Of a stretch of 64,000 nt of DNA, positions 17,933 through 26,878 are shown in pieces. Position numbers and translations under genes: made by a program. Location of the stretch: positions 434,001-498,000 of the forward strand of contig NZ_JAODVR010000002.1 in the NCBI RefSeq assembly GCF_025399835.1, given 5' to 3'. The notes under the pieces are model-generated. The model was not told where the DNA came from. It ran no database searches and saw only the letters and a list, made by a program, of their open reading frames with translations. How positions within the stretch are numbered: the first letter of the stretch is position 1; each line of letters starts with the position of its first letter. Origin of the DNA: Haloarchaeobius sp. HME9146. GTDB lineage: Archaea; Halobacteriota; Halobacteria; Halobacteriales; Natrialbaceae.

Positions 17933-19759
17933 TCACACGTCGTCGGTTTCGAATCCATCGACGCCCGCGAACTCGAAGCGCGCCCCACCCATCTCGCTCT
18001 CGCTCACGGTGACGTCCCAGCCGTGGGCACCCGCGATGCTCTTCACGATGGCGAGGCCGAATCCCGTCCCATCCGGGTCACCCGTGTACCCGTAGTCGAA
18101 GACCTTCGCTCGGTCCGCCGGTGGAATCCCGGGACCGTCGTCCTCGACGAAGAAGTACTCGGGCGTCTCGCCGACGTGAACGGTCACCGTCTGCCCGCCG
18201 TGATCGACCGCGTTGCGGAACAGGTTCTCGAACAGGGTCTGGACGCGTTCGGCGTCGCCCTCTATCGAATCCGTGTCTGGGTCGACGTCGAGGGTGGCGT
18301 CGGGCGCGTCGACGGTGTCCCAGGCGAGCTGTGCACACTCGACCAGTGAGACCTGTTCGAAGTCACTGACGGTCTCGCCCTTGCGCGCGAGTTCCAGCAG
18401 CGATTGGATGAGGGCATCGATGCGGTCGAGTGCCCGGTCGGCGCGGGCGATGTGGTCGGTTGCCTGGTCCGCGTCCTCGGCCGCGAGGTCGAGACTGACC
18501 TTCGCGGTCGACAGTGGATTCCGGAGGTCGTGACTGAGGATGCCCGCGAACTCGTCGAGTTGCCTGACCCGCTGTTGGAGCTGGCGCTCACGTTCGAGCT
18601 GGTCGGTCATATCGCGGAGGACGCAGACGAAGCCACGATGGGCACCGTTCTCGTCGTTCACCGCGGTGAGGGTGAAATCAGCCCAGTACCGGAAGCCGCC
18701 CCGCCGCACCCGCCACCCCTTCTCGTGAACCGGTCCCTCGTCACGGGCGTGCTCCAACTGTCGTTCCGGAACCCCATTGGTGACGTCCTCAGTCGTGTAT
18801 AATATCGAGAATTTCTCGCCGATGATCTCCCCGTGGTGGTAGCCGTTGATTCGTTCGGACCCGGAGTTCCAGGTGGTCACCAGCCCCTCGGGGTCCATCG
18901 AGAAGATGGCGTACTCCGTGATAGCTTCTATCAGCAGTTCGAAGCGTTCTTTCTCTTCGTCCAGCAGTCGCTCGGCCTCGTACTCCTCGGAGATGTCGAA
19001 GGCAACACATATCATCGTCCCGTTCTCGGCGTACGAGAGTGCCACGCTCACGTGAACCGGACTCCCGTCCTTGCGCCGCTGGACGAGTTCGTCGCTCCAC
19101 CGGCCCTTGTGTGGGACTGCCGGCATAATAGTGTTCTCGATGTACTCGCGGTCCTCCGGGTCGAAGAGCAGCTTCCATCGCTCTTTGAGCAATTCCTCGG
19201 TCGTGTACCCGTACATCTCGGCGAAGGCCTGGTTCGCGTAGATGAACTGCCCGTCCTCGTCGAACATGGCGATGCCCTCGCGCGCCGACTCCATCGCCCG
19301 GAGCCGCCGGCCGACGATCTTCTCGGTCCGGTAGGTGTTCACGTAGTGCTCCATGCGACTCGTCAGGAACTCGTACGCTCCCGGGCCACTCTTTCTCAGG
19401 TAGTCGGTGACGCCGGCCGAGATGGCTTCCGAAGCGACCTCCTCGGTCCCACTCCCGGTGAACAGGATGAACGGGATGAAGGGGTCCCGTTCTCGCACCG
19501 TGCGCAAGAACTCGATGCCGTCCATCCCCGGCAAGTCGTAATCACTCACGATGCAGTCCACCCCGCCCTCGTCGAAGATCGCCAGTGCGTCGGTTGCACG
19601 CTCGACGGATTCGACGCGTGCCCGGTCGCAGGTCCGTTCGAGCCAGATTTTCGTCGTGTCCTGCGCCTCGGGGTCGTTGTCGACGTGCAAGACGTGAATC
19701 TGTTCGGTGTCCGACTGAGAGACGGCGTCCGTCGTCCGGTTGTTGCCGTCGGTGCGCAT
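17933..19759 (-). CDS. Hybrid sensor histidine kinase (REC-PAS-PAS-HisKA-HATPase)
   Basis: 608 residues. The N-terminal receiver domain (about 20-140) has the phosphoacceptor Asp73 in IVSDYDLPGMDG. Two PAS domains follow (about 155-265 and 275-395; the second ends with FVCVLRDMTDQ). The HisKA box is GILSHDLRNPLST with the phosphorylated His about residue 409. The ATPase domain carries ENLFRNAVDHGG, DDGPGIP and GTGFGLAIVKSIAGAHG. No membrane segment is present, so it is a cytoplasmic sensor. It ends the minus-strand acetate cluster but has its own 96-bp upstream gap. Signal and target are unknown. Confidence 0.9.
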   Translation of the reverse strand: MRTDGNNRTTDAVSQSDTEQIHVLHVDNDPEAQDTTKIWLERTCDRARVESVERATDALAIFDEGGVDCIVSDYDLPGMDGIEFLRTVRERDPFIPFILFTGSGTEEVASEAISAGVTDYLRKSGPGAYEFLTSRMEHYVNTYRTEKIVGRRLRAMESAREGIAMFDEDGQFIYANQAFAEMYGYTTEELLKERWKLLFDPEDREYIENTIMPAVPHKGRWSDELVQRRKDGSPVHVSVALSYAENGTMICVAFDISEEYEAERLLDEEKERFELLIEAITEYAIFSMDPEGLVTTWNSGSERINGYHHGEIIGEKFSILYTTEDVTNGVPERQLEHARDEGPVHEKGWRVRRGGFRYWADFTLTAVNDENGAHRGFVCVLRDMTDQLERERQLQQRVRQLDEFAGILSHDLRNPLSTAKVSLDLAAEDADQATDHIARADRALDRIDALIQSLLELARKGETVSDFEQVSLVECAQLAWDTVDAPDATLDVDPDTDSIEGDAERVQTLFENLFRNAVDHGGQTVTVHVGETPEYFFVEDDGPGIPPADRAKVFDYGYTGDPDGTGFGLAIVKSIAGAHGWDVTVSESEMGGARFEFAGVDGFETDDV

Positions 19760-19855
19760 GTACCCGAAGAGAGGCAGTGAGCGCGGCTAAGCCTTCTCTG
19801 TGATTTGTTGTTACGTCAGGGGTGACAGTGAGAGAAACAGGAGACGGAAATCGGC

Positions 19856-20104
19856 TTATTGTCGCGCCTTCGCGACCGACAGCGACGCGAAGAAGCCGTA
19901 GTAGGCGACGACGCCCGAGGCGAGCGTCAACTGGTACGCCCACGACGGGCCCTGCACGACCTCGAACAGCAGGGTGACGAGGGTCACCCAGGCGAGCGCG
20001 AACGCGAGGTCGACCGCCATCCCGGCGTTGTGCTCGCGGACGTGGTTCCGGACCGCGGTACCGAGGTCGCCGAGTGAGCGCCCCGACTCGGCGTGCTCAC
20101 TCAT
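19856..20104 (-). CDS. Small two-helix membrane protein
   Basis: 82 residues with two hydrophobic helices (AVDLAFALAWVTLVTLLFEV and YQLTLASGVVAYYGFFASL). Its start overlaps the stop of the UspA gene by 8 bp, so the two are co-translated. No family is recognised. Context at the end of the symporter-UspA operon suggests an accessory role in membrane transport or stress response, by inference only. Confidence 0.7.
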   Translation of the reverse strand: MSEHAESGRSLGDLGTAVRNHVREHNAGMAVDLAFALAWVTLVTLLFEVVQGPSWAYQLTLASGVVAYYGFFASLSVAKARQ

Positions 20105-20567
20105 CGTCCTCGCCTTCGCGTTCGTCCACGACGAGGACCGGGCGGTGCGTCGAGCGAAGCACGCGCTCGGTGACGCTGCCGAGCAGGGCGCGCTTGACGC
20201 CGGAGCGCCCGTGGCTGCCCATCACGATGAGGTCCACGTCGAAGTCCTCGGCGAAGTCCGCGATGACCGAGTGCGGCCGGCCGCCACGGAAGTGTTCTTC
20301 CGCCGTGAGCCCGCGCTCTCGGGCCTTCTCGGCGACCCGGCTGGTGGCGCTCCGTGCCCGGTCTTCGAGGTCTTCCATCTCGCCGAACTTGCCGGCGCGG
20401 ATTCGCTCGACCTGTTCGGTGCCGAGGCTGATGTCCATCGCGATGGTGTCGACCACGTAGAGGGCGAGCACCTCCGCGTCGTACAGCTCGGCCAGTTCCA
20501 GTGCCTTGTCGACGGCGACCTCCGCCGTCGCGCTACCGTCCGTCGGGATGAGGATTCGTTCCGTCAT
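20097..20567 (-). CDS. Universal stress protein UspA
   Basis: 156 residues, single Usp domain. It starts MTERILIPTDGSATAEVAVDKALELA and has the ATP-binding motif GSHGRSGVKRALLGSVTERVLRSTHRPVLVV. It starts 3 bp after the stop of the sodium:solute symporter gene, so it belongs to the acetate-uptake operon. UspA genes next to this symporter type are common in haloarchaea. Confidence 0.93.
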   Translation of the reverse strand: MTERILIPTDGSATAEVAVDKALELAELYDAEVLALYVVDTIAMDISLGTEQVERIRAGKFGEMEDLEDRARSATSRVAEKARERGLTAEEHFRGGRPHSVIADFAEDFDVDLIVMGSHGRSGVKRALLGSVTERVLRSTHRPVLVVDEREGEDDE

Positions 20568-20569
20568 GT

Positions 20570-22234
20570 TCAGTCGTCTGCAGGGGTGTTCGCGCCGTCA
20601 CTCACGACCTGTTCCGCCGACTCCATGCGCTGCATGGGTTCGGGGCTGTGACACTGGCGGACGAGCTTCTTGATGTCTTCCGGGGGCTCCTCAGTCGCCC
20701 AGGAGACGCCGACGATGACCGCGAAGACCACCGGAACCGCGACGAGCGCGGAGGAGGTCGCCGGGATGACGTTGGCCAGCGTCTGCGAGAGCACCTCACC
20801 GTCGATGAAGCCGACGTAGCCCGGCAGGACCTCGTTCACGATGCCGAGCAGGGAGAAGCCGAGCCCGGTGAGCATGCCGGCGATGGCTCCCTTCCGGTTG
20901 GTGTTCTCCCACCAGAGGCCGAGGAAGAACACGGGGAACAGCACCGAGCCCGCGATGGCGAACGCCATGGAGACGAGTTCGCCGATGAGCGCCGGCGGGT
21001 TGAGCGCGACGACGGTGACCAGCACGCCCAGCGTGACGATGGTCGCACGGCCGACGAGGAGCTGCTGGCGCTGGGTCGCGTCCTCGTTGATGATGTTCGT
21101 GTAGATGTCGTGTGCGGCGGCCGAAGAGGCGGCGATGAACAGGCCCGCGGTCGTCGCGAGCGCGGCGGCGACCGCCCCGGCGGCGACGAGGCCGACGAGC
21201 CACTGCGGCAGTTCCGCCAGCTGGGCCGTCAGCACGACCAGCACGTCGGACTGCGTGCCCGTGAACAGCGCCCCGTCCGGGCTGACGCCAGACTCCTGGG
21301 CGAGGATGCCGCCGAAGGCCGCGTAGGCGGCGGTGCCCCAGTACAGCAGGCAGATGAAGAACAGGCCCCAGACGCAGGACCAGCGGGCGGTCCGCTCGTT
21401 CTCCACCGTGTAGAACCGCACGAGGACGTGTGGTAAGCCACAGGTCCCGACGATGAGGGTGAACGCGGTCGCCACCCAGACGAAGTAGGAGGCGTTGGCG
21501 AACGGTGCCGAGAACTCGGCGGAGAGCTGCTGGGCGACGTAGGTCGCCTCGTTACCGAACTCGATGTAGGGCAGGACGGTCGAGTAGCCCTGCGACCAGC
21601 CGACCGCGTAGAGGCCGACGAGGAACGCCGCGATGAGGATGACGTACTGCACGGCCATGTTCTTCGTCGCACCGAGCATGCCCGAGAGTGCGACGTACAC
21701 GATGGTGATGCCCATGAGGAGGACGACGCCGGTCGTGTAGTCGGTCCCGAACAGGTAGATGGACATCAGGCCCATCCCGCGACCCTGACCGACGGCGTAG
21801 ACGAACCCGATGAGGATCGTCGTGAACGCGGCGATGGCGCGGGCCCCGTCGGAGTAGAACCGGTCACCGATGAAGTCCGGTGCCGTGTACTTCCCGAAGC
21901 GGCGGAACTGGGCGGCCATGAAGATGAGCAGGATGAAGAACCCTGCCGTCCAGCCGACCAGGTACGCGAGGCCGTAGTAGCCTGCCAATCCGACGAGGCC
22001 GGCCACCCCGAGGTAGGAGGCGGCGGACATCCAGTTCGCGCCGATGGCCATGCCGTTCTCGATGTTCCCGATGGAGCGTCCGGCGACCCAGAGGCCGTCG
22101 GTGTCGGCCACGCGGAACACGTACCCGATGCTCAGGAACAGCATGAGCATCCCGGCGGTGATGGCCGCGGGGATGGCCTTGAATCCGGCGTCGAGGCCGG
22201 TCTCACCGATCTGCAGGACGATATCTGGCATCAC
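20570..22234 (-). CDS. Sodium:solute symporter large subunit (ActP/VC_2705-like)
   Basis: 554 residues with about thirteen transmembrane segments of the SSS/LeuT-like fold, including ANWMSAASYLGVAGLVGLAGYYGLAYLVGW, TAPDFIGDRFYSDGARAIAAF and CGLPHVLVRFYTV, which are typical of acetate/short-chain carboxylate carriers. The start overlaps the stop of the DUF4212 gene by 4 bp (22231-22234). Located downstream of acetyl-CoA synthetase, it probably imports acetate or a related monocarboxylate with Na+. Confidence 0.92.
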   Translation of the reverse strand: MMPDIVLQIGETGLDAGFKAIPAAITAGMLMLFLSIGYVFRVADTDGLWVAGRSIGNIENGMAIGANWMSAASYLGVAGLVGLAGYYGLAYLVGWTAGFFILLIFMAAQFRRFGKYTAPDFIGDRFYSDGARAIAAFTTILIGFVYAVGQGRGMGLMSIYLFGTDYTTGVVLLMGITIVYVALSGMLGATKNMAVQYVILIAAFLVGLYAVGWSQGYSTVLPYIEFGNEATYVAQQLSAEFSAPFANASYFVWVATAFTLIVGTCGLPHVLVRFYTVENERTARWSCVWGLFFICLLYWGTAAYAAFGGILAQESGVSPDGALFTGTQSDVLVVLTAQLAELPQWLVGLVAAGAVAAALATTAGLFIAASSAAAHDIYTNIINEDATQRQQLLVGRATIVTLGVLVTVVALNPPALIGELVSMAFAIAGSVLFPVFFLGLWWENTNRKGAIAGMLTGLGFSLLGIVNEVLPGYVGFIDGEVLSQTLANVIPATSSALVAVPVVFAVIVGVSWATEEPPEDIKKLVRQCHSPEPMQRMESAEQVVSDGANTPADD

Positions 22235-22653
22235 AGTTCCTCACCTCCATCGGTGGCCGCGGCCTGTCCGGCCGAAGCGGTCTCCGAGTCGTCCTCGTGG
22301 TCGATGCCGAACTTGTCGTCCAGCGCGTCGCGCTGGCGGGCGTAGACGACCGACAGGAGCAGTGCCCCCGCCGGCGCGCCGATGGCGGTCAGGAAGAAGT
22401 GGAGCTGGAAGCCCAGCACGATGGTCTCGGTCATGAACCCGGGCGCGATGGCGGTCGCCGTGACCGGGCCGAAGATGAACAGGACCCAGGCGATGAACGT
22501 CCCCCAGACGACCTTCAGGTGGTCGCGCATGAACGGGGTCGCCGGCTTGAAGATGTTTATCTCCGCCTCGAGGTAGTCGATGTTCTGTTCGCGTGCGGCC
22601 GCGTCGTCGCCCTGACTGGACTCTGACGCGGGTTGTGTGGCTGTGTCTGACAT
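22231..22653 (-). CDS. Sodium:solute symporter small subunit (DUF4212)
   Basis: 140 residues. A hydrophilic N-terminal stretch is followed by two membrane helices (LKVVWGTFIAWVLFIFGPVTATAIAPGF and VLGFQLHFFLTAIGAPAGALLLSVVYA) and an RQRDALDDKFG tail. This is the standard small partner of VC_2705-type symporters. It overlaps the large-subunit gene by 4 bp, giving coupled translation. The upstream spacer (22654-22762) separates it from acs. Confidence 0.9.
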   Translation of the reverse strand: MSDTATQPASESSQGDDAAAREQNIDYLEAEINIFKPATPFMRDHLKVVWGTFIAWVLFIFGPVTATAIAPGFMTETIVLGFQLHFFLTAIGAPAGALLLSVVYARQRDALDDKFGIDHEDDSETASAGQAAATDGGEEL

Positions 22654-22762
22654 AGGTCTTGGTGTTCGCTATGGCTGTCGCTGTGTCGGTTCTGGAAAAC
22701 CGGTGGTGTGGGTGAGCGGCCGGTCGCCGGTCACGCGCCGGCGTGCTCGGTGGTCGCCGCTC

Positions 22763-24757
22763 TCAGTCGCCGCTTACCTTCGCCGCGATGTCCTCGACCA
22801 CGTCCGGGTTCCGGAGCGTCGAGGTGTTCCCGAGCTCGTCGCCGTTCGCGATGTCCTCGAGCAGGCGACGCATTATCTTGCCCGAGCGGGTCTTCGGGAG
22901 TTCGGGCGTGAAGATGACCGCCTCGGGCCGGGCGATTGGCCCGATGGCGTCCTCGACACCCTGGATGATGCGCTGGCGCAGTTCCTCGTCCTCGTCGTAG
23001 CCGTCCTCGGTGATGACGTAGGCGTACACTGCCTCGCCCTTGATCTCGTGGTTCCCACCGACGACGGCGGCCTCGGCGACGCCCTCGACGCCGACGATGG
23101 CGGATTCGACCTCCATCGTGCCGAGGCGGTGGCCGGAGACGTTGATGACGTCGTCGACGCGACCCAGGACGGTGATGTAACCGTCCTCGTCTATCTTCGC
23201 GCCGTCCTCCGGGAAGTACACCCAGTCCTCGGGGTCGTCGCTGTCGGTGTCCGAGTACTCGGCCCAGTACTCCTGGACGTAGCGCTCGTCGTTCTGGTAG
23301 AGGGTCCGGAGCATGCCCGGCCACGGCTTCTGGACGGTGAGGTAGCCGGCACGGCCGGCCTCGACCTCGTCACCGGCCCCGTCGACGATCTGTACGTCGA
23401 GCCCCGGGAGCGGCGGCCCGGCCGACCCGGGCTTCATATCCTTGATACCGGGGAGCGTGGTGACCATCATGCCGCCGGTCTCGGTCTGCCACCACGTGTC
23501 CACGACGGGGCAGGACTCGTCGCCGATGTGCTTGTAGTACCACTTCCACGCCCGCGGGTTGATGGGTTCGCCCACGGTGCCCAGCAGGCGCAGGCTGGAG
23601 AGGTCGTGGCGCTCGGGGTACTGCGAGCCCCACTTCATGAACGCGCGGATGGCCGTCGGCGCGGTGTAGAGCTGGGTCGCCTCGTACTCCTCGACGATCT
23701 CCCAGAGGCGGTCCTGCTCGGGGTAGTCGGGCGTTCCCTCGTACATCATCGTGGTCGTCCCGAGCGCGAGCGGGCCGTAGACGATGTACGAGTGGCCGGT
23801 GATCCAGCCGATGTCTGCCGAGCAGAAGTACGTGTCCTCGGGCTTGATGTCGAGGACCGCCTGGGAGGTCCAGGCCGCCCACGAGAGGTAGCCACCCGTG
23901 GTGTGCTTGACCCCCTTGGGCTTCCCCGTCGTGCCGGAGGTATACATGAGGAACAGCATGTCCTCCGCGTCGCGCTCGACCGGGTCGACCTCGGCACCCT
24001 CGTTGGCCGCGACGAGGGCGTCGTAGTCGTGGTGGTTGTCGGCCATCGGGTGGTCGTAGACGTCACCGAGGCGGTCGGCGACGACCACGTCGGAGACCTC
24101 GTGTTCGACGCCAGCGAGGCCCTCGTCGGCCTTCGCCTTGTGCTCGAGATGGTCGCCGCGGCGGTAGTAGCCGTCGCAGGTGACGAGGTACTCCGAATCC
24201 GCCGCGTTCATCCGGGTCGCGAGCGCGTCCGCGGAGAACCCTGCGAACACGACCGAGTGTGGCGCGCCGATGCGGGCACACGCCAGCATGGCGATGGGCA
24301 GCTCCGGAATCATCGGCATGTACATCGTCACGACGTCGTCCTCGCCCACACCCAGGTCGCGCAGGGCCGCGGCGAACTCGTTCACCTCGCGATGGAGTTC
24401 CTCGTAGGTGTAGCTCCGGTCCGCTTCGTCTACGGGCTCACCCACCCACTCGATGGCGGTCTCGTCGCCTCGCTCGTCGAGGTGTCGGTCGAGACAGTTC
24501 GCGGACGCGTTGAGCGACCCGCCCGTGAACCACTCGTAGAACGGCGGGTTCGAATCGTCCAGTACGGTGTCGTAGTCGTCGTCCCAGTCGAGCAGGTCGG
24601 CCGCCTGCTCCCAGCACTCGGGCCAGTTCTCCTCGAACTCCTCGTAGATGCCCGCGTCCGAGACGTTCGCCTGTTCGACGAACGACGCAGGCGGTTCGAA
24701 CCGTTCCTGCTCTTCGAGCCGTGCCTCGAGTTCCACGTCGGTATCGTCCCCTGTCAT
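22763..24757 (-). CDS. acs: Acetyl-CoA synthetase (AMP-forming), first copy
   Basis: 664 residues from the ATG at 24757; the frame continues to 24808, but that segment contains the promoter. ANL-family motifs are intact: P-loop YTSGTTGKPKGVKHTTGGYL, the CSADIGWITGHSYIVYGPL motif, TWWQTETGG, and the C-terminal PKTRSGKIMRR with the Lys that is acetylated in regulated enzymes. It converts acetate, ATP and CoA to acetyl-CoA, AMP and PPi. It lies upstream of the symporter operon and downstream of the recombinase-fold regulator. A strong TATA lies about 30 bp before the start. Confidence 0.95.
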   Translation of the reverse strand: MTGDDTDVELEARLEEQERFEPPASFVEQANVSDAGIYEEFEENWPECWEQAADLLDWDDDYDTVLDDSNPPFYEWFTGGSLNASANCLDRHLDERGDETAIEWVGEPVDEADRSYTYEELHREVNEFAAALRDLGVGEDDVVTMYMPMIPELPIAMLACARIGAPHSVVFAGFSADALATRMNAADSEYLVTCDGYYRRGDHLEHKAKADEGLAGVEHEVSDVVVADRLGDVYDHPMADNHHDYDALVAANEGAEVDPVERDAEDMLFLMYTSGTTGKPKGVKHTTGGYLSWAAWTSQAVLDIKPEDTYFCSADIGWITGHSYIVYGPLALGTTTMMYEGTPDYPEQDRLWEIVEEYEATQLYTAPTAIRAFMKWGSQYPERHDLSSLRLLGTVGEPINPRAWKWYYKHIGDESCPVVDTWWQTETGGMMVTTLPGIKDMKPGSAGPPLPGLDVQIVDGAGDEVEAGRAGYLTVQKPWPGMLRTLYQNDERYVQEYWAEYSDTDSDDPEDWVYFPEDGAKIDEDGYITVLGRVDDVINVSGHRLGTMEVESAIVGVEGVAEAAVVGGNHEIKGEAVYAYVITEDGYDEDEELRQRIIQGVEDAIGPIARPEAVIFTPELPKTRSGKIMRRLLEDIANGDELGNTSTLRNPDVVEDIAAKVSGD

Positions 24758-24784
24758 GATACACCATAACGATACAACGACTCC

Positions 24785-24794
24785 CCTATAAAAG
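24785..24794 (-). promoter_or_regulatory. TATA box of the first acs gene
   Basis: Minus-strand CTTTTATAGG lies 28-37 bp before the acs start codon, the canonical position for a leaderless transcript. It lies inside the open frame upstream of residue 1, which supports starting the protein at 24757. Confidence 0.6.
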
Positions 24795-24821
24795 ATGGAA
24801 CTAACCATGCCACAGTACGGA

Positions 24822-24839
24822 ATTCGGACGTGTTCGAAT
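24822..24839. promoter_or_regulatory. 18-bp near-palindrome upstream of acs
   Basis: ATTCGGAC-GT-GTTCGAAT is a palindrome with one mismatch, centred about 74 bp before the acs start and about 35 bp upstream of its TATA box. Its core CGGACGTGTTCG differs by one base from the CGAAC-NN-GTTCG operator of the denitrification island. A HTH_10-type protein is encoded immediately upstream and is a candidate binder. Confidence 0.45.
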
Positions 24840-24918
24840 CCATCACGGTCGTTCAGCAGGAACTGCCGTTTCCATCGGCAATCGGAGCGTCGGTGAGCTC
24901 GACCGCGACCCTAGATAG

Positions 24919-26739
24919 TTAGTGGCGGCCGTCGGCCGGTCGCTCCGAGTCCTCGAACACGGCCGTCAGGAGCTTCTGCTGGGCTTTCCGGAGGTGATTG
25001 TGCAGCGTTGGCGACGAGATGTCCATCGATGCCGCCAGCTCCTCGGCGGTGCTCCCGCGGGGCCACTCGAAGTACCCGGAGAGGAACGCCGCCCGGAGGA
25101 CGGTCCGCTGTTTCTCGGTGAGGTCCTCGTCGACGACCTGTTCGACCTGCGCCGTCGTCTGGACCGGCTGTTCGACCTCACGTTTGGCGAGCAGTTTCGC
25201 GTCGGGGAACGACGCCGTGAACGACTCGACGACGGTTCGCAGGTCCGTCTGGTCCGAGAACACGCTGGTCACGCGAGCGGTCCCGCCCTCGACGGTCAGA
25301 CTCCGGACCGTCCCCCCTCGTTCGACCAGCGTCGGCGCGATGGCGTCGCCCGAGACGACGAACTCGAGGAGCGCGTGCTCGCCGTAGTCACGGACCAGTC
25401 GACTGTCCGTGACCGCCTCGCACCCGTCGACGTGTTCGAGCACGTCGCCGACACCTGCCCCCTCGACCGTCACGAAGTGCAGGAGGGAACCGTCGTTCCC
25501 CGGGACGACGCCCTCCAGTTCGAGGTCGCACTCGAGTACGGTCGCCGTGTCGACGAGGAACGAACTGCGGTCGGTGCACTCGAAGGCGAGTTCGACGCCG
25601 GTGTCCGCCAGAAGCAACCGTTTTCGGTCGACCGCGGTGAGCGTTCGGCCGATTCGCCGGCCGGCGTCGGCGAGTACCCGCTGTGTCTCCCGGTCTGCGG
25701 ACCGGGTCGCGACGCAGAGCAGGCCGTCTACCGTCTCCCCGGACCGTATCGCGACGATACACAGGGTCTCGTCCCCGCCAGTGCCCAGCTCGTCGACGAC
25801 ATGGGAATCCAAGACGAGGGCGTCGTCGCTGCCGTCGGCCAGCCTCGATTCGAGGTCCTGCCCAGCGATTGCCTCGCCGAGTTCCTCATCGGAGAGCTGG
25901 TCACTCAACGTTCCAGCGCGTTCGCGTGGTGTGCCGTCACCGTCACAGAGCCAGACCCCCCCGAAGAAGTCCGCGAGGGCATTGCAGGCGGCGGTCTCGA
26001 CTTCTTCACGTGTCGCCACGTCCGCCAGCGCCTCGCCGAGGGCCTCGACGCAGTGAACCAGTTCGGCAGTCCGCGAGGGGGTCTGGTGGTGATCAGCGGT
26101 GGCTGGTGTGTGCCGTGAGTCGTGTCTGACCGGGGGCGCACCGCCCTGCCGCAGTCCCGTCGAACCACGGGCGAAGGCCTCGACGATGGCCGCCGCAGAG
26201 GGTGTGTCGAGGTACTGGTCGAGGCTCTCCAGACTGTTCCAGCCACCGACCGCCTGGACGACCGGTGCGGGGACACCCTGGGCGTTCAGCGACCGATGGG
26301 CGAAGTGCTTTCGCAGGTCCTTCGAGGACACCGACTGCAGGCGCTCGTCGTCGGTTCGGTCGGCCACGTCGGAGACCAGCATCTGGAGCCGGCGCGGGCT
26401 CACGCCGAACAACGGTTCGTCGGCCGCGACACCCTCCACGTTGGCGAACTTCCGGAGGTCGTGAGCGACCGTGGCCGGCACATAGGCGAGTCGAGTCGCG
26501 GCATCGGCGGGTTGGGTGGCGTCGGTTTCCGTCTCTCGTACCGTGAGCAGGTGATGTGTCCGTCCGTGATGGGTCCGCTGGGTGAGGTCACCCGGGCGCA
26601 GTCTTGCCATCTCGGCCGGGCGAAGCCCGACCAGGCCGGCCAACGAGACCACGAGGTCCTCCCGGTAGGTCTCGGTCGCGTGGCGGAGTCGCTCGAACTC
26701 GGGGTCCGTCAGGAACGACTCGTGCTGGCCGGGTGACAT
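24919..26739 (-). CDS. Fusion regulator: tyrosine-recombinase fold + GAF + HTH_10 (Bat-type)
   Basis: 606 residues from the ATG at 26739. Residues 1-195 resemble the integrase catalytic domain (LVGLRPAEMARLRPGDL, SSKDLRKHFAHRSLNAQGVPAPVVQAVGGWNSLESLDQYL). The box-I Arg, the LR of the second box and the terminal Tyr are present, but the first box-II His is Lys. Residues about 215-380 form a GAF-like sensor. Residues about 385-600 are the bacterio-opsin activator module ending in HTH_10 (LTEKQRTVLRAAFLSGYFEWPRGSTAEELAASMDISSPTLHNHLRKAQQKLL). It lies between two acetyl-CoA synthetase genes on the same strand, so it probably controls acetate use. The recombinase fold is probably used for DNA binding; that is inference. 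Confidence 0.8.
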   Translation of the reverse strand: MSPGQHESFLTDPEFERLRHATETYREDLVVSLAGLVGLRPAEMARLRPGDLTQRTHHGRTHHLLTVRETETDATQPADAATRLAYVPATVAHDLRKFANVEGVAADEPLFGVSPRRLQMLVSDVADRTDDERLQSVSSKDLRKHFAHRSLNAQGVPAPVVQAVGGWNSLESLDQYLDTPSAAAIVEAFARGSTGLRQGGAPPVRHDSRHTPATADHHQTPSRTAELVHCVEALGEALADVATREEVETAACNALADFFGGVWLCDGDGTPRERAGTLSDQLSDEELGEAIAGQDLESRLADGSDDALVLDSHVVDELGTGGDETLCIVAIRSGETVDGLLCVATRSADRETQRVLADAGRRIGRTLTAVDRKRLLLADTGVELAFECTDRSSFLVDTATVLECDLELEGVVPGNDGSLLHFVTVEGAGVGDVLEHVDGCEAVTDSRLVRDYGEHALLEFVVSGDAIAPTLVERGGTVRSLTVEGGTARVTSVFSDQTDLRTVVESFTASFPDAKLLAKREVEQPVQTTAQVEQVVDEDLTEKQRTVLRAAFLSGYFEWPRGSTAEELAASMDISSPTLHNHLRKAQQKLLTAVFEDSERPADGRH

Positions 26740-26769
26740 CAGTCGTTTCGCACTTCTCGGAGAGCGCGA

Positions 26770-26776
26770 ATAAATG
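26770..26776 (-). promoter_or_regulatory. Putative TATA of the recombinase-fold/HTH_10 regulator
   Basis: Minus-strand catttat lies 31-37 bp before the proposed start at 26739, supporting that start over the alternative at 26790, which lies upstream of the element. It sits within CGAACATTTATTCG, an imperfect palindrome. Confidence 0.4.
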
Positions 26777-26878
26777 TTCGGCATTATCACAGCTGTTTAT
26801 GCCGGGTACCAGCCGCTGATGGCGTCATCTGGGGAAAGCACTCTCGAGCCAACTTCGCCGATTCCAGTATCTGTGAAA

